Positions 16,534 through 21,083 of a stretch of 21,083 nt of DNA are shown piece after piece. A program made the position numbers and the translations under genes. The notes beneath the pieces are model-generated. The model worked only from the letters and a program-made list of their open reading frames with translations, was not told the DNA's origin and did no database searches. Every line of letters begins with the position of its first letter. Positions within the stretch are counted from its first letter, which is position 1. This DNA is from Bacteriovoracaceae bacterium UBA2428 (GTDB lineage: Bacteria > Bdellovibrionota > UBA2428), in assembly GCA_002343545.1 (NCBI GenBank), contig DDRA01000126.1:1-21083 (forward strand), written 5' to 3'.

Positions 16534-16562
16534 TTGATTATGAATGAATGTTCATTCATATT
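16534..16562 (+). promoter_or_regulatory. Candidate promoter of the SDR-TetR operon
   Basis: TTGATT (16534-16539) and CATATT (16557-16562) are spaced 17 bp apart, matching a sigma-70 layout, with the operator filling the spacer. The expected transcription start falls at or next to the ATG at 16569, where no Shine-Dalgarno sequence is present, so the mRNA may be leaderless. Hexamer matches are partial; this is inference. Confidence 0.4.
16540..16559. promoter_or_regulatory. 20-bp palindromic TetR-family (FadR-type) operator
   Basis: ATGAATGAA-TG-TTCATTCAT has perfect 9-bp arms around a 2-bp centre. It closely resembles the TGAATGA...TCATTCA boxes bound by acyl-CoA-responsive TetR-family FadR in Bacillus and relatives. 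It lies just upstream of the SDR gene and in the same operon as a TetR regulator, so autorepression is likely. Confidence 0.85.
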
Positions 16563-16568
16563 GGTGCC

Positions 16569-17372
16569 ATGAAGAACCCCACTCCCGACACCACCCCCTC
16601 CTTCACTCTCATCACGGGCGCGACCCAAGGCATCGGCCGCGAGTTCGCCCGCCTCTACGCCGCCCGCGGGCGGGCCCTCGTGCTCGTGGCCCGCGGCCAA
16701 GCGGCCCTCGACGAACTCCGCCGCGAGCTGGCCCCCACCGGCGCGCGTCTCGAGACCATCGCGCTCGATCTCTCGACGACCGACGCGGCCCTCGCCCTCT
16801 TCGAGCGCACCCGCCAATCCGGTTGGCACGTCGAAACGCTCGTGAACAACGCCGGCGTCGGCCTCCACGGCGAGTTCCTCGGCCTCGACGCCGAGCGAGA
16901 CCGCGCCATGCTGCGGCTCAACATGCTTACCCTCACCGAACTTTGCCGGCTCTACGCGCCGGCGATGGTCGCGCGCGGCAAAGGCGAAATCCTGAACGTC
17001 GCTTCGACGGCGGCCTTCCAACCGGGGCCGCTCATGTCGACCTACTACGCGAGCAAGGCCTACGTGCTGTCCTTCACGGAAGCCCTCGCCGAGGAACTCG
17101 CCCCCCGCGGCGTGCGGGTCACCGCGCTCTGCCCCGGCGCGACCGCGACGAACTTCCAATCGACGGCGGACATGAAGGCCGTTACGATCTTCCGCAAGGG
17201 GCTCGTTTCGACGGCCCCCGAAGTCGCCGCCGCGGGGGTGCGCGCCCTCGAACGCGGTCGTCGGGTCAAGATCCCCGGGGCGCTCCACGCGGCGATGGCG
17301 CTTTCCGTGCGCTTCCTGCCCCGGGATTGCGTGACGAAGGTGTCCCGCTTGGCCATCACCCCCCGCGACTGA
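16569..17372 (+). CDS. Short-chain dehydrogenase/reductase (classical SDR)
   Basis: A 267-residue cytoplasmic NAD(P)-dependent oxidoreductase. The Rossmann motif TGATQGIG is at 16-23, NNAG at 93-96, catalytic Ser146 in NVAST and Tyr159/Lys163 in YYASK. An Arg after the glycine motif region (VARGQ) would fit NADP preference. The C-terminal region (LHAAMALSVRFLPRD) is typical of the DltE/YqjQ-like SDR group, which often acts on acyl or sterol-like substrates. ATG 16569 was chosen over ATG 16548, because the latter lies inside the operator palindrome. It is followed 10 nt later by its probable repressor; the operator type suggests a fatty-acyl-derived inducer. Confidence 0.92.
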   Translation: MKNPTPDTTPSFTLITGATQGIGREFARLYAARGRALVLVARGQAALDELRRELAPTGARLETIALDLSTTDAALALFERTRQSGWHVETLVNNAGVGLHGEFLGLDAERDRAMLRLNMLTLTELCRLYAPAMVARGKGEILNVASTAAFQPGPLMSTYYASKAYVLSFTEALAEELAPRGVRVTALCPGATATNFQSTADMKAVTIFRKGLVSTAPEVAAAGVRALERGRRVKIPGALHAAMALSVRFLPRDCVTKVSRLAITPRD

Positions 17373-17382
17373 AGGAGTCGGA

Positions 17383-17964
17383 ATGCAAGGAAAACGCGAG
17401 AAGATCCTCCAGGCCGCCCTGAACGTGTTCTCGGAATCGGGCTTCCACGGCTGCTCGATCCCGGAGCTCGCGCGCAAGGCCGGCATCGCGACCGGCGGGC
17501 TCTACGTCCACTTCCGCAACAAGGAAGCCCTCGTGAACGAGCTCTACGTCGAGACGAAGCGACGCTTCCTCGCGCGCCTGCGCGAAGCCATCGACCCCGC
17601 GCTCGATCACCGCGAGAACTTCGGGCGGATCTGGGAAGCTTGCGTCGGCTTTGCCCGCGAGGAGCCCAAGGCCTTTCTCTTCATGGAAGCGCATCACCAC
17701 GAGCCCTACCTCTCGAAGGCCGCGCTTCAGGTCGAAGCCGAGATCCTCGAGCTCACGCGCGACTTCGTGAAGGCGGGCCAGCGGGCGAAGGCCTTTCGCG
17801 CCGGGCCCCCGGACGTCCTCATCTCGCTCGCGTTCGGCAGCCTCGTCTATCTCTTCAAGAGCGCGGCGCGCGGAGTTTTTGAGGTCACTCCCGCGCACTG
17901 GAGCGCGGCCCGCAAAGGCCTCGAGCTCGCGCTGCTCCGGGACGACTCAAGTTCCGCGCCTTGA
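17383..17964 (+). CDS. TetR/AcrR-family transcriptional regulator
   Basis: A 193-residue regulator. The N-terminal DNA-binding domain has ILQAALNVFSESGFHGCSIPELARKAGIATGGLYVHFRNKEALVNELY in pattern: helix-turn-helix at about 23-48, with the GLYxHFxNKEALV recognition-helix signature. The C-terminal ligand-binding part is helical (FGRIWEACVGFAREEPKAFLFMEAHHHEPYL), with a His-rich HHH that might bind a metal or simply line the pocket. AGGAG lies 5 nt ahead of the ATG and follows directly on the SDR stop, so the two are an operon. It probably binds the palindrome at 16540-16559 and represses its own operon. The stop codon sits inside the palindrome at 17961. Confidence 0.93.
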   Translation: MQGKREKILQAALNVFSESGFHGCSIPELARKAGIATGGLYVHFRNKEALVNELYVETKRRFLARLREAIDPALDHRENFGRIWEACVGFAREEPKAFLFMEAHHHEPYLSKAALQVEAEILELTRDFVKAGQRAKAFRAGPPDVLISLAFGSLVYLFKSAARGVFEVTPAHWSAARKGLELALLRDDSSSAP

Positions 17965-17974
17965 CCTAGGTCAA
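17961..17974. promoter_or_regulatory. Perfect 14-bp palindrome TTGACCTAGGTCAA (FNR/CRP-type site?)
   Basis: A perfect 14-bp palindrome of form TTGAC-N4-GTCAA, similar to FNR/DNR-type sites (TTGAT-N4-ATCAA). It overlaps the TetR gene's stop and lies about 260 bp upstream of the histidine phosphatase gene and just ahead of a Cys-rich ORF remnant. Binding is untested; no CRP/FNR gene is in the window. Confidence 0.5.
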
Positions 17975-17981
17975 TCGAGTC

Positions 17982-18178
17982 GTGCGCAAAACCGCCGAAG
18001 ACGCGAAGTTCGAGCGCTGTTGCTGCAAAATCCGCACCCTTTCACGAGCGAGCTCTACCGCCCGACGGGCCTCCCCGTGGTCGCCACGCACAAGGCCGCG
18101 AAGGCCTGCGCCGAGGACAAGAACAGCCTGGGCGGCCTGAACTCCAAGTTCCAGGGTTGCGAAGCCGAAGATCGTTGA
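17982..18178 (+). other. Possible frameshifted Cys-rich small ORF
   Basis: The 269-bp gap between the TetR and phosphatase genes has coding-like, G/C-ending codons in two successive frames. From GTG 17982 it reads VRKTAEDAKFERCCCKIRT, then after a one-base shift near 18040 PFTSELYRPTGLPVVATHK, continuing through KACAEDKNSLGGLNSKFQGCEAEDR to TGA at 18178. Joined, this would be a Cys-rich peptide of about 65 residues. There is no clear ribosome binding site and I know no homologue; it could be chance. The 55 bp after it hold only the phosphatase leader. Confidence 0.3.
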
Positions 18179-18233
18179 AAGGCAGCGGCGCCCCGACCCT
18201 CAAGGAAGCCTTAGAAAGGGCCGAAAGGAAGGC

Positions 18234-18983
18234 ATGAGGCTTTACCGTCATATCGCGTTCGCCCTGGCGCTCGGTGCCCTGCCCGCTCTCGCGGCAACGG
18301 ACCCCTGCCTGGTCTTGCTGCAAAGACTTTTCCCGGGGAAGCTCCACGCGAAGATCTCTAGCCTGAAGACCTACCTCGACGATCCATCGTACAAAGTCCT
18401 CTTCTTCGTGCGCCATGGCCACGCCGAGCAGGCCGGCAAAGAAAAGATCCTCGACGCGGCCACCGGCAAGCCGATGGTCAACCCGCTGGATCGCGCGCGT
18501 GAGCTCGACAAGCGCGGCAAGAAGTACGTGGGCCGCCTGGCCGACACGCTGGCCGAGTTCAGCTTCGGCAAGACCGTCGTGCTCGTGTCCAACGCGACCC
18601 GCGTCCGCGAAACCGGCACCGCGATCTTCAACGGCCTCGACGCCGCCTCGAAGACCTTGGTCGTCGACCGCGATCTTTACTACGTCGAGGACGTGAGATC
18701 GGCGATCTTCCAGCGGATTCTCAACGGCCAGAGCAACGACGTTCGGCACGTCGTCTACGTCGGGCACGGCAAATCCACGATGGCCGCCTTCATGCAGTTC
18801 GCCGGCTCCGACGAAGCGTTCAATCCCACGGCGGGAGTCATGGCCGTCGCCGTGAAGACGCCGAGCTGGGAAAGCTTTAACCGGGACGTCCACACCGACG
18901 TGCACGTTTTCGCCTGGTCGCCCAAGGAGACCCACCGCACCGGCCTCGAGCCGATCGACGAGAACGTGGCGCCCGGCAACTAA
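18234..18983 (+). CDS. Exported histidine phosphatase superfamily protein
   Basis: A 249-residue protein with a signal peptide (MRLYRHIAFALALGALPALA). The phosphoglycerate-mutase-like core has RHG at 60-62 (phospho-acceptor His61), Arg123 in SNATRVRETG, a probable acid Glu152 in YYVED and the second His178 in YVGHGKST. The layout is closest to small SixA/SchA-like enzymes but is exported, with an insertion DAATGKPMVNPLDRARELDKRG before the helix. The substrate is unknown; periplasmic phosphate-ester hydrolysis is the plain guess. The start ATG has GGAAGG upstream. Confidence 0.9.
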   Translation: MRLYRHIAFALALGALPALAATDPCLVLLQRLFPGKLHAKISSLKTYLDDPSYKVLFFVRHGHAEQAGKEKILDAATGKPMVNPLDRARELDKRGKKYVGRLADTLAEFSFGKTVVLVSNATRVRETGTAIFNGLDAASKTLVVDRDLYYVEDVRSAIFQRILNGQSNDVRHVVYVGHGKSTMAAFMQFAGSDEAFNPTAGVMAVAVKTPSWESFNRDVHTDVHVFAWSPKETHRTGLEPIDENVAPGN

Positions 18984-19034
18984 GGATCCAGAGGCGACTA
19001 GCCCCGCGCCGCGCGAGGGACTAGACCCGTCGCC

Positions 19035-19415
19035 ATGACGATTCCTTTCTACTGCGTCCTGGCCGCCTTCGTTTTGATCTACCTCTCCAAGCTGCCGGCG
19101 GTCTTCGCGCTCAAGCGCCTGCCGGGCGGCTACGACAACCACCACGGCCGCGATCAGCAGGCCAAGCTGAGCGGATGGGGGCGTCGCGCGATCGCCGCGC
19201 ACCAGAACGGCTTCGAGAGCTTTCCGGCCTTCGCGGCGGCCGTGCTCATCGCGCACGTCAAGGGCGCGAACCCCGATCACGCCGCCGCCCTCGCGCTCAC
19301 CTACGTGGCGAGCCGCTTGGCCTACGTCGCCTGCTATCTGGCCGATCGGGCCACGCTCCGCTCCGCCGTCTGGTTCGTCGGCATGCTCGCGATCGGCGCC
19401 CTTTTCTTGATCTGA
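19035..19415 (+). CDS. MAPEG-family integral membrane protein
   Basis: A 126-residue protein with about four membrane helices (4-22, 62-77, 85-102, 109-126). The MAPEG signature appears as RRAIAAHQNGFESFPAF (pattern RAxxAHxNxxEs), which in the family contributes to glutathione binding. Bacterial MAPEG proteins of this size are mostly uncharacterised. It begins 51 nt after the phosphatase gene with a weak GAGGGA, so co-transcription is possible, and it converges with the EEP-family gene. Confidence 0.9.
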   Translation: MTIPFYCVLAAFVLIYLSKLPAVFALKRLPGGYDNHHGRDQQAKLSGWGRRAIAAHQNGFESFPAFAAAVLIAHVKGANPDHAAALALTYVASRLAYVACYLADRATLRSAVWFVGMLAIGALFLI

Positions 19416-19431
19416 CTTGCGTTAGGCGAGC

Positions 19432-20364
19432 CTAGTACCAGGCGAAGTCCTGCACCAAGAGCAGATGGTCCGTGAGATCCTTCCCGTTCTTCTGAAGGTG
19501 GATAAGGCGCTCGCCCCGGTGCTGGACGCCGGGAACTTCGTTCACGAAAACGTAGTCGAGACGTTGCGTGAAAGCGCCCCGCTCGGGATCCTTCCACGTT
19601 CCCCCTTCCCGATTGGCGTCGATAAAACGCAGGTGCCCTTGCTGGGCGGGTTGCGTGAGGCCGGAGAATTCGCGGCGGCGAAAATCCAGCGCACTCACGT
19701 CGGGATTGAAGTCGCCCCCCAAGACGGTGATCTGGGCCGGCCGCTCGGCCTGCTGCTTGGCGATCCAGTCCTGCACCTCGCCGACCTGGCGGCGGCGGGT
19801 CTCGATGCCCGCCGCGTTGGATTCGTGGTGCGTGTTGACGACGCGAACGCGTCCCAGGCCGGGAACTTCGAAGTCGGCGCTCAGCGCGACCCGCGGCCAC
19901 CAACGGGCGCCGCCGATTTCCTCGCGGGTCGGCGAGCTCAGATCGAGCGAGCGGATGTCCTCGGCGGGGATCGGCCGTTTGGAGAGGATGGCAAGCCCCT
20001 CGGGGTAATCCCCCTCCCGATTCTTCCGTTCCTTGAACGTGACATGGTAAAGCACGCCGAGGGCACGCAGCTCGTCGGCCAAACGATGCGCCGTACTGGA
20101 ATCGCCGAGCGCCATGGCTTCCTGAAGCACGAAGACGTCGGGCGTCCCGTTCGGCCCGCCCAACTCGGCAACGACCTGGGCGGCGATGGCCTTCAGGCGA
20201 GACCCGTCTTGATCGAAGCCCTGCAGGTTGAGGCTCGCGACCTTGAGCGTTCCCTTGGCTTGAACCGGGGCCTCGCCCCGGGCCTGGTGCTGAGCGCGCA
20301 CCTCGAGATCGGCCACGCCCGCGACCGCGAGCATCTTGAACACGAGGCGAGGCCACACTCCCAT
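19432..20364 (-). CDS. Secreted endonuclease/exonuclease/phosphatase-family protein
   Basis: A 310-residue protein with EEP-fold motifs in order: VASLNLQGFD, DVFVLQEA (metal-binding Glu), GLAILSK, VVNTHHES (catalytic His region), LGGDFNPD (Asp/Asn pair), QRLDYVFVN, and a final TDHLLLV with the catalytic DH. The family includes DNase I-like nucleases, sphingomyelinases and phosphoinositide phosphatases; the substrate is not clear. The N-terminus (MGVWPRLVFKMLAVAGVADLEVRAQ) looks like a weak signal peptide. GTG 20358 or an internal ATG are alternative starts. The gene ends 16 nt from the MAPEG stop on the opposite strand. Confidence 0.88.
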   Translation of the reverse strand: MGVWPRLVFKMLAVAGVADLEVRAQHQARGEAPVQAKGTLKVASLNLQGFDQDGSRLKAIAAQVVAELGGPNGTPDVFVLQEAMALGDSSTAHRLADELRALGVLYHVTFKERKNREGDYPEGLAILSKRPIPAEDIRSLDLSSPTREEIGGARWWPRVALSADFEVPGLGRVRVVNTHHESNAAGIETRRRQVGEVQDWIAKQQAERPAQITVLGGDFNPDVSALDFRRREFSGLTQPAQQGHLRFIDANREGGTWKDPERGAFTQRLDYVFVNEVPGVQHRGERLIHLQKNGKDLTDHLLLVQDFAWY

Positions 20365-20413
20365 CCTGCCATTTTAGACCGCGACGTTCGGACCCAAAAA
20401 CAAGATTGCGTGA

Positions 20414-21083
20414 AGGCGTTCCCGGATCGCCGGACTTGCCGCGCGCCGCGACCTTTCCTTCGTGTCCGTGTGGAGCCCGACCTTCTTTTACGGAGATCTG
20501 CGACGAAATCGAACGCTCGCGCGAGGGGATCGCGCGCGTCCTCGCGGAAGGATCCTGGCACTCCCTGCCGAAGCGGTCCGCCCCGTCCAAACGCCCTGCC
20601 CTCGGAGCCGCGCGGCCGCCGAGACGCTTTTGAACGCGAGGCTTTCCGGCGCGTCGCTCTATCGCGCCCTCTGGCCGGGCCTCGCACTCGTGAGCGCCTG
20701 GGGCGACGCCTACTCCGAAGCGCCCTCGCGGGACTTGCGCACGCGGCTTCCCGACTTCGAGTTCCAGAACAAGGGCCTGATCATGACCGAGGCCGTCGTG
20801 AGCATCCCGATCGGCGGGCAAAACGCGCTCGCCTACCAGAGCCACTTTTTTGAGTTCGTGCGGCTCGGCACCGAAGAGCTTCTTTGGCCTTGGGAGCTCA
20901 AAGTCGGCGATCTCGTGAGCCCCGTGCTCAGCACGGGCTCCGGCCTGCTGCGCTACCGCAGCGACGACGTCGTCGAGGTCAGCGGCTTCCTGGGGCAAGT
21001 CCCCTGCCTTCGCTTCCGGGAACGCGCGAAGTGCGTCGATCTCGTGGGGGAAAAGCTCGACTACCTGAGCTTACAGCGCGGGC
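20414..21083 (+). pseudogene. 5'-truncated, frameshifted GH3-family gene (runs off window)
   Basis: GH3 auxin-responsive-family features are clear but spread over two frames: RRDLSFVSVWSPTFF in the main frame, then TEICDEIERSREGIARVLAEGSW in the next frame from about 20490, returning near 20610 to ETLLNARL, LALVSAWGDAY, FQNKGLIMTEAVVSIPIGGQ, AYQSHFFEFV, STGSGLLRYRSDDVVEVSGF and CLRFRERAKCVDLVGEKLDYL. An extra T in TTTT near 20491 and one missing base near 20605 explain both shifts. About 200 N-terminal residues that GH3 proteins usually have are absent; the frame meets a stop at 20411, 47 bp from the EEP gene start. Intact family members adenylate and amidate acyl acids. The 3' end is outside the window. 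Confidence 0.75.

Noticed and set aside
19334..20998. 554-codon minus-strand open frame covering the EEP region
   Set aside because: It is out of frame with the EEP motifs and antisense to the MAPEG and GH3 coding sequence.

Overview
This window comes from a GC-rich diderm (Gram-negative type) bacterium. Several proteins have lipoprotein signals with a lipobox (the CAP, cytochrome and FKBP proteins), others have Sec signals, and codons mostly end in G or C. TGA is used as an ordinary stop in many intact genes. The mix of a HAMP-array sensor, single-chain glycyl-tRNA synthetase, YceI, a RedB-like protein, GH3 and Cys-repeat secreted proteins would fit Bdellovibrionota/Myxococcota-like lineages. 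That is an impression, not a demonstrated placement. No tRNA, rRNA, CRISPR array or insertion sequence was seen, and no stretch over 300 bases lacks a gene or gene remnant.

Layout. 1-1364 (-): N-terminal part of a sensor made of tandem 92-residue HAMP-type repeats, cut by the window edge. 1540-4299 (-): a CAP-domain lipoprotein, then an overlapping yceI-like / tetra-heme cytochrome lipoprotein pair that looks like an envelope electron-transfer unit. 4472-6789 (-): a secreted SGNH hydrolase downstream of glycyl-tRNA synthetase. 6910-7725 (-): a secreted protein built from eight CX11C repeats arranged as a duplicated block of four. 7892-8948 (-): two coupled genes of unknown function, one with a possible Sm-like N-terminus. 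9134-9760 (+): an exported protein of unknown function.

9787-14126 is a distinctive block. Two closely related FKBP prolyl isomerases, one a lipoprotein and one without a signal, lie on the minus strand and flank three plus-strand genes: an exported, divergent SelO/YdiU-like (MchC-like) protein and two overlapping YbjQ-family genes. The SelO-like protein keeps most nucleotide-site residues but has Ser where the catalytic Asp is expected.

14218-21083 is mostly plus-strand. It holds a RedB-like thioredoxin-fold gene broken by an in-frame TGA and overlapping a six-TM sensor histidine kinase; a frameshifted exported ORF; an SDR oxidoreductase plus TetR regulator operon with a near-perfect 20-bp FadR-type operator in its promoter; a possible FNR/CRP-type palindrome; a Cys-rich ORF remnant; an exported histidine phosphatase; a MAPEG protein; a minus-strand secreted endonuclease/exonuclease/phosphatase-family protein; and a 5'-truncated, twice-frameshifted GH3 gene running off the end. 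Broken frames concentrate in this last third. Either this is a decaying accessory region or the assembly has local indel errors, and read mapping would decide. The best candidates for undescribed biology are the SelO-like/FKBP/YbjQ block, the CX11C repeat protein and the autoregulated SDR-TetR operon.
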